64,000 nt of DNA from Streptomyces sp. TLI_053 (lineage in GTDB: Bacteria; Actinomycetota; Actinomycetes; Streptomycetales; Streptomycetaceae). A program made the translations under genes and the position numbers. Each line of letters opens with the position of its first letter. The first letter of the stretch is position 1. Positions 49,567 through 60,765 of the stretch are shown here, piece by piece. The stretch spans positions 1,922,001 through 1,986,000 of the forward strand of contig NZ_LT629775.1 of the NCBI RefSeq assembly GCF_900105395.1, given 5' to 3'. The notes beneath the pieces were generated by a model. That model was not told the origin of the DNA and did not search any database. It saw nothing but the letters and a program-made list of their open reading frames with translations.

Positions 49567-50880
49567 ATGGACACGGACCACCCGCCCCGGCATAGTCGCG
49601 GAGTGCAGAGCCGAACCCCGTCCCCGCCCACCGGCCGTTTCGCCTGGGCGAGCCGCAACTTCCGGATCCAGACCGCCGCCACCGTGGTCAGCGGGCTCGG
49701 CAACGCCGGCGCCCCGATCGCCACCGCCTTCGCGATCCTCGACGGCGGCGGCTCGACCGCCGACGTCGGCTACGTCACCGCGGCCCGGCTGCTGCCCACC
49801 GTCCTGCTGCTGGTGATCGGCGGCGCGCTCGCCGACCGCTTGCCGCGCCACCACGTGATGGTCGGCGCCAACCTGTTCAGCGCCGTCTCCCAGGGCGCCC
49901 TCGCCCTTGTGGTGCTGACCGGCGAGCCGGCCCTCTGGCAGCTGATGCTGTTCTCGGCCGGTGCGGGTGCCGGCTACGCCTTCTACTCCCCCGCCTCGGG
50001 CGGCATGATCCTGGAGAGCGTCACCCCCGAGCACGCCGCCCGGGCCTTCTCGGTCTACCGGATGGGCTTCAACGGCGCCCAGATCGGCGGCGCGGCACTC
50101 GGCGGCGCGCTGACCGCGGCCGTCGGCGCCGGATGGGTGCTGGCCCTGGACGCCGCCTGCTTCCTGGCCGCCGCCGCGCTGCGCTTCCTGCTCGAACCGC
50201 AGGCGCCGGGCGCCCCGGCCGAGGGCGGCGGGATGCTCCGCGACCTGCGCGAGGGCTGGCAGGAGTTCTCCTCCCGCCGCTGGCTCTGGGTCGTCGTGCT
50301 CCAGTTCTCGGTGCTGGTCGCCTGTGTCGGCGCGGTCGAGGCGGTGTACGGGCCCGCCGTGGCGAAGGAACGGCTCGGGGGCGCGGCCGACTGGGGCCTG
50401 GCGATGGCGGCCTACGGTGTCGGTCTGGTCGCCACCGGCGTGCTGATGGTCCGCTGGCAGCCGCGCCGGATCCTGCTGGTCGGCAACTGGGGCGTGTTCC
50501 TCTTCGGTGTGCCCGCGCTGGCCCTGGCAGCGTCCGCGCCGCTGCCGGTGCTCTGCGCGGCGATGTTCCTCTCGGGCGTCGGCGTGACCGTGTTCGGCGT
50601 CAACTGGATGATCGCGCTGCAGCAGGAGATCCCGGCCGAGGCGTTCTCCCGGGTCGCCGCCTACGACGAACTCGGCTCGCTCTCGCTGGCACCGCTCGGC
50701 ACCGCCCTCGCCGGCCCGGCCGCCGACCTGCTCGGCCTCTCCGGCGCGCTCTGGACCTGTGCGGTGGTCTCGCTGGTGCTCAGTGCCGCCGTCCTGCTGG
50801 AACCGCAGGTCCGCCGACTGTCCCGACGCCCGGCCGGGCCGCCCGCCGACGTCCGCCCGGAACCCGCCCCCGCGCAGTGA
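49567..50880 (+). CDS. MFS transporter (MDR exporter type)
   Basis: A 437-residue MFS protein with 12 helices. It has GGALADRLPRHHVMVGAN in loop 2-3 and GMILESVTPEHAARAFSVYRMGFNGAQIGGA in the mid-region, resembling MFS_3/enterobactin-exporter-like permeases. The substrate is unknown. The N-terminus is uncertain: ATG 49567 gives a Pro/His-rich leader, while GTG 49603 gives a shorter one. Short TCGGTCCGTTC direct repeats lie just upstream (49527-49560). Confidence 0.85.
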   Translation: MDTDHPPRHSRGVQSRTPSPPTGRFAWASRNFRIQTAATVVSGLGNAGAPIATAFAILDGGGSTADVGYVTAARLLPTVLLLVIGGALADRLPRHHVMVGANLFSAVSQGALALVVLTGEPALWQLMLFSAGAGAGYAFYSPASGGMILESVTPEHAARAFSVYRMGFNGAQIGGAALGGALTAAVGAGWVLALDAACFLAAAALRFLLEPQAPGAPAEGGGMLRDLREGWQEFSSRRWLWVVVLQFSVLVACVGAVEAVYGPAVAKERLGGAADWGLAMAAYGVGLVATGVLMVRWQPRRILLVGNWGVFLFGVPALALAASAPLPVLCAAMFLSGVGVTVFGVNWMIALQQEIPAEAFSRVAAYDELGSLSLAPLGTALAGPAADLLGLSGALWTCAVVSLVLSAAVLLEPQVRRLSRRPAGPPADVRPEPAPAQ

Positions 50881-51086
50881 CTCCGGAGCCCGCCGCGGCG
50901 TGGTGAGCCCGGAGCCCGCCACGGCACGGTGAGCACCGGTCGCGCCCCTCCCCGCCCCTTCCCGCCCCTTCCCGCCCCACCCCGAGCGCCCCCGGTGCGC
51001 CCCCGCGTGCGCCCTTCGGCGGGCAACCGGCCGGGGCTCCCGCTCGTCCGACCAGGTGACGACGCACGAGACCTGGGGGGCGCCCG

Positions 51087-51617
51087 ATGCCGAAGCCACT
51101 GCTGTTCCTGGACATCGACGGCGTGCTCAACCCGGTCTGTCCCCACCCCAGGTCCGGGTTCGACGCCCACACCCTGCTCGGCTACACCGTGCTGCTCTCG
51201 GCCCGCCACGGCGACTGGCTGCGCGAGCTGGCCGGGACGTACGAACTGGTCTGGGCGAGCACATGGGAGGAACACGCGAATACCCATGTCTCGCCGGCGA
51301 TCGGCCTGCCCGAGCTGCCCTTCGTCCGCTTCACCGGCTACGTCCCGCAGCCCGGCGACCCGCGCGTCCCGCTGATGGAACTCCTTTCCGCCCGCAAGTG
51401 GGCACCCCTGCTGCGCTACGCGGCGGGCCGCCCGTTCGCCTGGGTCGACGACGTCATCCCGCCCCGTCTGGTCCGCGGCTCGCTCTGGCGCCGCGACCGG
51501 GTGCTGCTGCCGATCGACCCCGGCGAGGGGCTCGAACGACGGCACGTGGACCGGCTGCTGGCCCGTCCGCCGCGCCCCGGAGTGCTGTCCCCGGCCAAAC
51601 GCCGGGCCGCCGGCTGA
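51087..51617 (+). CDS. HAD-like hydrolase domain protein
   Basis: A 176-residue HAD-superfamily protein. Motif I is LLFLDIDGVLNPVCPHP with the nucleophile Asp. A Trp/Ser/Thr motif II is YELVWASTWEEHAN, and the metal-binding motif IV is FAWVDDVIPP. There is little room for a cap domain. It is probably a small phosphatase; the substrate is unknown. It follows a 206-bp gap with GC-rich simple repeats and has a purine-rich GGGG stretch before the ATG. Confidence 0.82.
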   Translation: MPKPLLFLDIDGVLNPVCPHPRSGFDAHTLLGYTVLLSARHGDWLRELAGTYELVWASTWEEHANTHVSPAIGLPELPFVRFTGYVPQPGDPRVPLMELLSARKWAPLLRYAAGRPFAWVDDVIPPRLVRGSLWRRDRVLLPIDPGEGLERRHVDRLLARPPRPGVLSPAKRRAAG

Positions 51618-51639
51618 CCTCCCCCGCCGGAACGCCCGG

Positions 51640-52428
51640 TCAGCCGGTGGGCAGCCAGCCGACGTGCCCGGCCAGCAGCGCGTACCCGACGAACGCCACC
51701 GTGTCGATCAGGGCGTGCGCCACCACCAGCGGCATCACCCGCCCCCAGCGCCGGTACAGCAGGCAGAACACCACGCCCATCACGATGTTCCCGACCAGCC
51801 CGCCGACGCCCTGGTACAGGTGGTACGAACCGCGCAGCAGCGAGCTCGCCGCCAGTGCGGCCGGCCAGCTCCAGCCCAGCTGCGCCACCCGGCGCAGCAG
51901 GTAGCCGAGGACGACGACCTCCTCCAGGACCGCGTTCTGCCAGGCCGAGAGGATCAGGACCGGGATCCGCCACCAGACGTCCGGCAGCCCGGACGGCGCG
52001 ACCGTCAGGTTGTAACCGGCCGCCTGCGAGCCCAGGTAGAGCACCAGCCCGGAGCCGCCGATCGCGGCCGCCACCGCCGCGCCCCGGCCGAGGTCGCGCA
52101 GCTTCTGCCCGAGGTCGAAGCCCAGCACCCGCAGCGACACGCCCTCGCGGACCAGCAGATAGCCGACCAGCACGACCGGCATCAGCCCCCGGCCGATGTA
52201 GTAGAGCTGCCAGACCAGGTCGAGCCAGGGCCGGCCGGGCGCGCGCGAGCCGTTCAGGGTGGCCACCTGCTGGCCCAGCTTCAGGGTCTCGGTGAGCGAG
52301 CCGGTGAAGCTGATCAGCGCGCCGACGCCGCTCGCCCCGAGCGAGAGGCCGAGGACGGTCAGCAGTTCCACCCCGAGCAGCCGACGGGTCGGCTTCACGG
52401 TCTCCGGTGCGGTCGGAACGGTCGTCAC
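51640..52428 (-). CDS. CPBP-family intramembrane protease
   Basis: A 262-residue membrane protein with about eight hydrophobic segments and the CPBP/Abi (CAAX protease-like) signature. Motif 1 is the paired Glu in NAVLEEVVVLGYLLRRV. Motif 2 is ASSLLRGSYHLYQGVGG with His, and motif 3 is MPLVVAHALIDTVAF with His/Asp. The classical EExxxR is altered: the Arg is not at its usual position. It may process membrane proteins or peptides. GTG 52428 has GGAG seven bases upstream; ATG 52509 would add an Arg/Pro-rich leader. Convergent with the HAD gene. Confidence 0.85.
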   Translation of the reverse strand: MTTVPTAPETVKPTRRLLGVELLTVLGLSLGASGVGALISFTGSLTETLKLGQQVATLNGSRAPGRPWLDLVWQLYYIGRGLMPVVLVGYLLVREGVSLRVLGFDLGQKLRDLGRGAAVAAAIGGSGLVLYLGSQAAGYNLTVAPSGLPDVWWRIPVLILSAWQNAVLEEVVVLGYLLRRVAQLGWSWPAALAASSLLRGSYHLYQGVGGLVGNIVMGVVFCLLYRRWGRVMPLVVAHALIDTVAFVGYALLAGHVGWLPTG

Positions 52429-52632
52429 GGGGGTGCTCCAGCGCGGACGGCGGCGGGCGGACGGTGCTCCGGCCGCCGGCGGGCGACGGCGGCGGACCGG
52501 AGCGGTCATCCTTCCACAGCCCGCCGCGCGGACCCCGGCGAGCACCCCGCGACAGCCCGGGGGCAGACCCGGGCCGATCCCGGCCGAGCCGGGGCCGGGC
52601 CGAGGCCGAGCCGAGGCCGATCCGGGCCGGCC

Positions 52633-54138
52633 CTACCCGACCGGCCAGGTGTGCACCGGCTCGCCGCCGCGCATGTGCTCCATGTACCGCCGGGTCATCG
52701 CCGCGAGCGCGGACGGCCGTTCCGTCCCGTACTGCTCGCGCAGCCGGTGGAAGGTCGCGCTCTGCCAGGCCGCGCCGTTGGTCCTGCGCAGACAGCGCTG
52801 CTCGATGATGCCGAGGTAACGGTCCCGGTCGGCCGGCTCCACACCCCACGCGTCCAGCCCCTGGTGGGCCATCGGCAGCAGCTCGTTGAGCACCAGGTCG
52901 ACGGCGGAGACGGTGGTCGACCCGCCGCCGCGACCGGCCCGGCCGGACCGCGGCCACTGGAAGACCGCGTCGATGCCGTACCGGGCCGCCTGCCGGAAGT
53001 TCTCGTCGGCCAGCTCGAACGGAAGCCTGGTCCAGATCGGCCGGGGCTGCTCGGCCAGTACCCGCACCACGCCGTAGTAGAAGGCGGCGTTGGCGAGCGT
53101 GTCGGCCACGGTCGGCCCGGCCGGCAGCGCCCGGTTCTCCACCCGCAGGTGCGGCACTCCGCCGCTGACGTCGTACACCGGCCGGTTCCACCGGTAGATG
53201 GTGCCGTTGTGCAGCCGCATCTCGGCCAGTCGCGGCACCCCGCCGGAGGCCAGCACCTTCGCCGGGTCCTCGTCGTCGCAGATCGGAAGCAGCGCCGGGA
53301 AGTACCGCAGGTTCTCCTCGAACAGGTCGTAGGCCGAGTCCACCCAGCGTTCGCCGAACCAGGTGATCGGCCGCACGCCCTGGGCCTTGAGCTCCGCCGA
53401 TCGGGTGTCGCAGGCCTGCTGGAACAGCACCGGCCGGGTCTCCCGCCACAGCTCCCGGCCGAACAGGAACGGCGAGTTGGCTCCCAGCGCGAGCTGCGGC
53501 CCGCAGATCGCCTGGGCCGCGTTCCACACCGAGGAGAACCGCTCCGGGGTCACCTGGAGGTGGAGCTGGAGCGAGGTCGCGGCAGCCTCGGCGACCATCG
53601 TGATCGAGTCCAGTTCGAGCCGCTCCACGCCCTCGATGTCCAGGGTGATGTCCTCGCCGCGGGCGGCCAGGATCTGGTCGCTGAGCAGGCTGTACCGCTG
53701 GTTGTGGGACATCGCGTCGAGCCCGGTGTGGTCGAGCTCCAGGGTCGGCAGGATGCCGACCATCACGATCCGGGCACCGGCCTCCCCGGCCCTCCGGTCG
53801 GCGTAGCGCAGGCCGGTGTCGATCTCCTCGCGCAGCTCCTCGAAGACGTGCCCGCCGAGCCGGTGCGGCGCGATGTTGACCTCGATGTTGAAGCGGCCGA
53901 GCTCGGTCTGGAAGTCGGCGGAGCCGATCGAGGTGAGCACCTGCGCGTTGTTCAGCACCGGAAGGCCCTGCTCGTCGGCCAGATTGAGCTCGATCTCCAG
54001 TCCCATCACGGCCTTCGGACGGTCGAAGCGGTCCTCGCGGAGCATCCGGCCGAGCGCCTCCAGGCAGGACTGGAGCTTGCGGCGGTACATCTGCCGGTCC
54101 GACAGTTCCGCTCGAGTCGCCACGACCTTCTCGCCCAT
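52633..54138 (-). CDS. GCS2-family glutamate-cysteine ligase-like protein
   Basis: A 501-residue member of the GCS2/carboxylate-amine ligase superfamily. AVMGLEIELNLADEQGLPVLN forms the acidic ATP/metal motif near the N-terminus. FNIEVNIAPHRLGGHVFEELR, GANSPFLFGRELWRETRP and MRLHNGTIYRWNRPVYDV are typical. It probably makes a gamma-glutamyl amide, but the exact acceptor is unknown; actinomycetes have several paralogues including EgtA. GGAGGTGGGGACC precedes the ATG. No mycothiol or ergothioneine gene is adjacent. Confidence 0.85.
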   Translation of the reverse strand: MGEKVVATRAELSDRQMYRRKLQSCLEALGRMLREDRFDRPKAVMGLEIELNLADEQGLPVLNNAQVLTSIGSADFQTELGRFNIEVNIAPHRLGGHVFEELREEIDTGLRYADRRAGEAGARIVMVGILPTLELDHTGLDAMSHNQRYSLLSDQILAARGEDITLDIEGVERLELDSITMVAEAAATSLQLHLQVTPERFSSVWNAAQAICGPQLALGANSPFLFGRELWRETRPVLFQQACDTRSAELKAQGVRPITWFGERWVDSAYDLFEENLRYFPALLPICDDEDPAKVLASGGVPRLAEMRLHNGTIYRWNRPVYDVSGGVPHLRVENRALPAGPTVADTLANAAFYYGVVRVLAEQPRPIWTRLPFELADENFRQAARYGIDAVFQWPRSGRAGRGGGSTTVSAVDLVLNELLPMAHQGLDAWGVEPADRDRYLGIIEQRCLRRTNGAAWQSATFHRLREQYGTERPSALAAMTRRYMEHMRGGEPVHTWPVG

Positions 54139-54500
54139 GGTCCCCACCTCCTGAGCCGGCCGGCCCTCGACCGTGCAAGCATCATGCCCACCCCGAAGAT
54201 CGATACCCGAACGCTTCGATTGGCTTGCAATGCAAGGGAACTGACGTCGTTTCAGCTCAACTGCCGACTTGCCCGGCGCCACCGCCTGTGATAAACAGGT
54301 CACCCTGCGCACCTGTTCGAGTAGAATTCGCACTGCGCCACGGCGCGGTCGGCCGTCGCCCGAGACCCGAGGACGGCCGCCGCGCCGGCACCGCGATCCT
54401 GCCCAACCGGACAAGGCCCAGGTCCCGTCACCGCCGACGCACCCGCCATGCCGGTATGCCGCACTCGCACGCCGATCTCGCACGGAGAGGCGACCTTGCC
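54139..54500. promoter_or_regulatory. Divergent intergenic region with two dyads
   Basis: Between the GCS2 gene and a hypothetical gene. It holds the perfect palindrome CTTGCAATGCAAG (54224-54236) with a related GTGCAAGCAT near 54173. An inverted repeat AACAGGT-10 bases-ACCTGTT lies at 54294-54317, followed by a TAGAATT -10-like element at 54322. These are operator and promoter candidates for the two divergent genes. Confidence 0.5.
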
Positions 54501-55121
54501 ATGACTCTGCAGACCCCCCAGCCCCCGCCCAGTGCCCTGCGCGCGGTGCTCGCCGCGCTCGACTCGGAGACAGCGCTGCGCCAGCCCGCCGCCGCCGCGC
54601 TGCGCCGTCCGACCGGGCCGCTCCTCCCCGCGCACCCGCTCGCCGTCCACGTCCTGGACGGACCGCGGGCCGAACTCGCCGCCGCCCGCCGGACCGGATG
54701 GCGCTTCCTGATCAAGGACGGCACCGAGGTCGCGGCAGCGGCCGAGGTGGTGCAGGGGGCCGAGGGCCACACCTTCTCGCACTTCACCGCCGGCCCCTAT
54801 CTGGACTCGACCGTCAGAGCGCTGCGCCAGGCGTGGCAGCTCGCCCAGTCCTCCCGGACCCGCTGCCAGCCGAGGCTGCTGACCTTCCCCGGCCAGTACG
54901 CGACGGCGCTGTGGCTGCACAGTCCGGACGGCGCTCCCGGCACCGATCTGCTGATCCCGCTGGCTCCGGCACCGATGGGGGTCACCGCGCACCGTGCCCA
55001 CCCGGCCGCCGAACTGCTGCCGGTCCTGGCCCGGGGGCCGCTCGCCCGGTCGCCGATCGCCCGCCCGGTGCTCCTCGGCGCCCCCGCCGATCCGGCGCGG
55101 CTCGCCTCCGGAGCACTCTGA
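54501..55121 (+). CDS. Hypothetical protein
   Basis: A 206-residue soluble protein that I do not recognise. LAVHVLDGPRAELAAARRTGW and RFLIKDGTEVAAAAEV are followed by HTFSHFTAGPYLDSTVRALRQ and PRLLTFPGQYATALWLHS, a pattern of mixed alpha/beta. The tail is rich in Ala, Pro and Leu. GGAGAGG precedes the ATG by ten bases, and third-position bias is strong, so it is a real gene. It is common to see such proteins as single genes in streptomycetes; no function can be given. Confidence 0.7.
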   Translation: MTLQTPQPPPSALRAVLAALDSETALRQPAAAALRRPTGPLLPAHPLAVHVLDGPRAELAAARRTGWRFLIKDGTEVAAAAEVVQGAEGHTFSHFTAGPYLDSTVRALRQAWQLAQSSRTRCQPRLLTFPGQYATALWLHSPDGAPGTDLLIPLAPAPMGVTAHRAHPAAELLPVLARGPLARSPIARPVLLGAPADPARLASGAL

Positions 55122-55492
55122 CCCGTCGCCGACCGCCCGTCCGGGCCCACCCGATCGGGTCGTCCGCCCGGACCCACCCGATCGGGTCATCCGGCATGGC
55201 CCGGACGGACCGTCCGACCCATGACCCGTCCGGCATCGATTTCGGCCGCTCACCACCTGAACGGGTGATCTCTGGGCGGGGGTTGTGGCGCGTGTCACGA
55301 AATCGCTGCGCGCGGGTCCCGGGATGCCGACACTGGGAACCAGCGTGGAAGGACCTCCTGTCCTACCCACTTGAGCGCCGGTCCACACCTGGCCCGGCGC
55401 CGGACAGGATCCGACCACCGCGGCGGCGCCCGACGGCCATCCGGCGGCACCGCATCACGGGGAGGATCGCGGAGCGAAGCGAGGGTACGCGT
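55122..55492. other. 371-bp intergenic region with two palindromic repeats
   Basis: No gene is seen. Two tandem copies of a 27-bp element are at 55143-55192, each with a perfect palindrome ACCCGATCGGGT. An ACCTGAACGGGTG element follows at 55254-55268. The rest leads to the start of the small DUF5999 gene. Confidence 0.5.
55143..55192 (+). repeat. Two 27-bp copies, each with palindrome ACCCGATCGGGT
   Basis: Perfect 12-bp palindromes lie at 55149-55160 and 55176-55187, exactly 27 bp apart, with conserved flanks (CGGRCCC before and CRTCCG after). They directly follow the hypothetical gene stop. Confidence 0.85.
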
Positions 55493-55684
55493 ATGTGCCA
55501 GCACCGTCCTGAGTGTCCGTCGGCCGAGTCCGAGGACCGCGAGGCCGCCTTCACGGTGGCCTGCCACCCCGAGCAGGGGTGGAGCCTGCTCTGCAACGGA
55601 GTCCTGCTCTTCGAGGACACCGGCGAGCTGCTGCCCGACGGCCGGGTGATCGCCCCGCGCCGTCCGGTCGCCAGCGCGGTCTGA
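55493..55684 (+). CDS. DUF5999-family small protein
   Basis: A 63-residue conserved actinobacterial protein. It opens with MCQHRPECPSAESEDREAA and ends with HPEQGWSLLCNGVLLFEDTG and ELLPDGRVIAPRRP, the hallmark of the DUF5999 family. Its three Cys/His positions at the N-terminus could bind metal, but this is untested. GAGGG lies nine bases before the ATG. It ends at a hairpin shared with the convergent gcvP gene. Confidence 0.88.
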   Translation: MCQHRPECPSAESEDREAAFTVACHPEQGWSLLCNGVLLFEDTGELLPDGRVIAPRRPVASAV

Positions 55685-55808
55685 GCCGCCCGGCCGCCCC
55701 GGGGGCGACACACCGGCAGCACCCCGGCAGCACCGGCCGCGCGCGCCACAGTCGCGGGCGCGGCGGAGCACCACTGGGCACCACCGGGCATGACGGAGCA
55801 CCACAGGG

Positions 55809-55841
55809 CAGGGCCCCGGCGGAAGCACCGCCGGGGCCCTG
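55809..55841. terminator. Bidirectional hairpin between DUF5999 and gcvP
   Basis: CAGGGCCCCGGCGG (55809-55822) pairs with CCGCCGGGGCCCTG (55828-55841), a perfect 14-bp stem with a five-base loop. Confidence 0.88.
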
Positions 55842-55897
55842 TCACGTACCGTTCCGTCCGCCGTCCGGACCCGTCCGGTCCGGACGGCGTGCCGGAA

Positions 55898-58798
<2,901 letters not shown>

Positions 58799-58901
58799 GG
58801 TGGTCGAGGCCTCCTGGTCACGGACCGGCGGGGGTGCGCACGCCGGGGCGCCTCGCCGCTGCGGACAACAGCGGAGGACCCGGTCGGACGAACCCGACAG
58901 G

Positions 58902-59138
58902 CCTCCCCCTCTGTCATCGGGACCTGAGAGCTTCGCCCGCGCGGAGCGCCGTGGGACGCCCCGCCGGCTTGCACCGTCGGTGAGGGTGGGGTCCGCCGGC
59001 TCCCTCGCCCGCGTTCCTGCCCTGCTTTCCAGAGTGACCTATCCCGCACGGTACGGATGCCTGAGAGATTCCGGGGAGGAGTTGCTCCTTCGGCGCCCCG
59101 ACCAGCGGCTTCCACTGCCGGGGACTCTCCCGCGCGGG
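58902..59138 (-). promoter_or_regulatory. Tandem glycine riboswitch in the gcvP leader
   Basis: Read on the minus strand, aptamer 1 contains GCGGGAGAGTCC, GCCGAAGGAGCAACTCCTCC, GAATCTCTCAGGCA and GATAGGTCACTCTGGAAAGC. Aptamer 2 follows with CACCGACGGTGCAAG and CGAAGCTCTCAGGTCCCGAT, then GACAGAGGGGGAGG. These are the conserved blocks of the two-aptamer gcvT-type glycine riboswitch, an ON switch for glycine cleavage. Confidence 0.95.
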
Positions 59139-59377
59139 CTCGGCGGTCGCGCCCAGGGTACCAGCGGGAGGCCCGGCGATCACGGGTGCGTCCGGTCACT
59201 CCGCCGCCGCGGCACGATCGCCCGGCCTGCCCCGATCGGCCCAGCGCCGCGCCCGTCCGGCCCCGCCCCGGTCGCGGGGGTCCGGTTCATGGCTTTTGGT
59301 GTGAAGTGGCGGACCGGGCGGGCGGGCCGGCCGTCGTCCTGCGGGAGTTCCGCAGGATCACCGCACTGGAGGAAAGA
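59139..59377. other. Divergent gap between riboswitch and PRC-barrel gene
   Basis: It must hold the promoter of gcvP (minus) and of the PRC-barrel gene (plus). No clear operator is seen; GGAGGAAA at 59368-59375 is the ribosome site of the PRC-barrel gene. Confidence 0.4.
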
Positions 59378-60622
59378 GTGCAGACCGACATCGACCCCCG
59401 GGACCTCATCGGCCACAAGGCGGTCGACCGCAACGGGGACAAGATCGGCACCATCGACGAGGTGTATCTCGACGACGCCACCGGCCGACCCGAGTGGGCG
59501 GCCGTGCGGACCGGCATCTTCGGCCGGGACGCCTTCGTCCCCCTGACCACGAGCGAGTTCTCCGGCGAGGAGCTGCGGGTGCCGTACGACAAGTCCCTGG
59601 TGAAGGAATCACCGGACTTCGGCGTCGGCCAGCACCTGTCGCCCGCCCAGGAGCTTCAGCTCTACCGCTACTACGGGCTGGACACCCCGGTGGACGGCCG
59701 GCCGTCGGCGGGTGACGGCTCGGGCTCGGAACCGGCCGACCTCGACTTCGGCACCACCGCCGACCGGGGCACGGCAGCCGGCACGGCCGCGGTGGGCGCG
59801 GCCGCCGCCAACGCCACGGGCACCACCAACGGCACCACCAACGGCACCACCAACGGCATCGGCGCGACCAACGGCACGGGCACCGCGCATCCGGCCAAGC
59901 CGCTCGGCCTCCACCAGTCCCCCACTCCCGTCCCGAGCCCGGCCGCCGACCTCGGCAAGCCGTCCGACCCCGCCCCGGAGGCCCCCGTGCGGACCCTCGC
60001 CACGCCCCTGCCCACCACCACGACACCCGCCGCGCCCCACCAGGCCGCCGAGCCGCGCCCGCACACCCCGGCGGCCCCGTCGGTCGCCCCGGCCGGCCCC
60101 GCCGCGGACACCGCGCACCCCGGGACCGGCCCCGCCGCCTCCTCCCCGAGCGGCCCGGTGGAGATCACCTGCCGCGAGGAGCGCCTGGACATCACCACCG
60201 AGTGGCATGTGCTGGGCACCGCGAAGCTGCGCAAGTACGTCACCAGCGAGCCGGTGGAACGGCGGGTCGCGGTGGTCCGCGAACGGGTCCGGGTCGAGCG
60301 GATCCCGGTCGGGGACGCGGAGCGGGCCGCGCTCAGCGAGAAGGAGATCGCCGAGGCGGTGGAGGAGGTGACCCTCCGCGAGGAGCGCCCGGTGGTCCGC
60401 AAGTACCTGGCACCGATCGAGCGGGTCCGTCTGGTGGTCGAGCGGTACACCGCCGAGGAGGTGGTCCGGGACGAGCTGCGCCGCGAGCACGTCGAGGTCC
60501 ACGACAACACGGCGGCGGCTTCGACCCCGGTGCCGTCGGCCGCCCACGCGCCGGCCCGTCAGGCCGCCCACCCGGCGGTCGAGGACCAGGCCCGCCCGGC
60601 CCCGCTGCGGCCGCTCGCCTGA
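59378..60622 (+). CDS. PRC-barrel and DUF2382 domain protein
   Basis: A 414-residue stress-type protein. The N-terminal PRC-barrel (residues about 5-105) has IDPRDLIGHKAVDRNGDKIG and WAAVRTGIFGRDAFVPL. The linker of 150 residues is low in complexity with tandem NGTT repeats (12-bp DNA repeat near 59822-59860) and Pro/Ala/Thr runs. The C-terminal DUF2382 domain (from about residue 265) has ITCREERLDITTEWHVLGTA and RVRVERIPVGDAERAALSEKE. Members often occur in stress regulons. GTG 59378 follows GGAGGAAA. Confidence 0.85.
   Translation: MQTDIDPRDLIGHKAVDRNGDKIGTIDEVYLDDATGRPEWAAVRTGIFGRDAFVPLTTSEFSGEELRVPYDKSLVKESPDFGVGQHLSPAQELQLYRYYGLDTPVDGRPSAGDGSGSEPADLDFGTTADRGTAAGTAAVGAAAANATGTTNGTTNGTTNGIGATNGTGTAHPAKPLGLHQSPTPVPSPAADLGKPSDPAPEAPVRTLATPLPTTTTPAAPHQAAEPRPHTPAAPSVAPAGPAADTAHPGTGPAASSPSGPVEITCREERLDITTEWHVLGTAKLRKYVTSEPVERRVAVVRERVRVERIPVGDAERAALSEKEIAEAVEEVTLREERPVVRKYLAPIERVRLVVERYTAEEVVRDELRREHVEVHDNTAAASTPVPSAAHAPARQAAHPAVEDQARPAPLRPLA
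59822..59870 (+). repeat. 12-bp repeat ACCACCAACGGC in PRC-barrel linker
   Basis: Three consecutive ACCACCAACGGC units with a fourth diverged copy encode TTNG tetrapeptides. Confidence 0.85.
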
Positions 60623-60638
60623 CCCCGCGGAACGGCAG

Positions 60639-60674
60639 GACCCCGGCCGATCATGGCCGGGGTCTTTCCTTTTT
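60639..60674 (+). terminator. Intrinsic terminator with T-tract after PRC-barrel gene
   Basis: GACCCCGGCC (60639-60648) pairs with GGCCGGGGTC (60655-60664). The following TTTCCTTTTT is a classic T-tract, rare in this window. Confidence 0.93.
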
Positions 60675-60697
60675 GCCAAGGCTTAACCAATGAATAT

Positions 60698-60736
60698 TTG
60701 ACACACTGAAGTATCTCCCTGCATGGTTACTTCAGT
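60698..60736 (+). promoter_or_regulatory. Promoter with 9-bp inverted repeat upstream of MFS gene
   Basis: TTGACA (60698-60703) is a perfect -35. Immediately after it, ACTGAAGTA (60705-60713) and TACTTCAGT (60728-60736) form a perfect inverted repeat over the spacer and -10 region. This is a typical place for a TetR- or MarR-type repressor to block transcription. Confidence 0.7.
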
Positions 60737-60765
60737 TCATTCACTATGTACGAGAGGAAGCAACC

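Noticed and set aside
47146..51099. Very long minus-strand open frame (over 1300 codons)
   Set aside because: It is antisense to the sugar porter, dienelactone hydrolase and MFS genes, which have clear motifs and starts. The low-complexity Gly/Arg/Glu sequence is a shadow effect.
51416..54178. Long minus-strand frame across the CPBP and GCS2 genes
   Set aside because: It is out of frame with both real minus-strand genes and has an Arg/Gly/Ala-rich shadow sequence.
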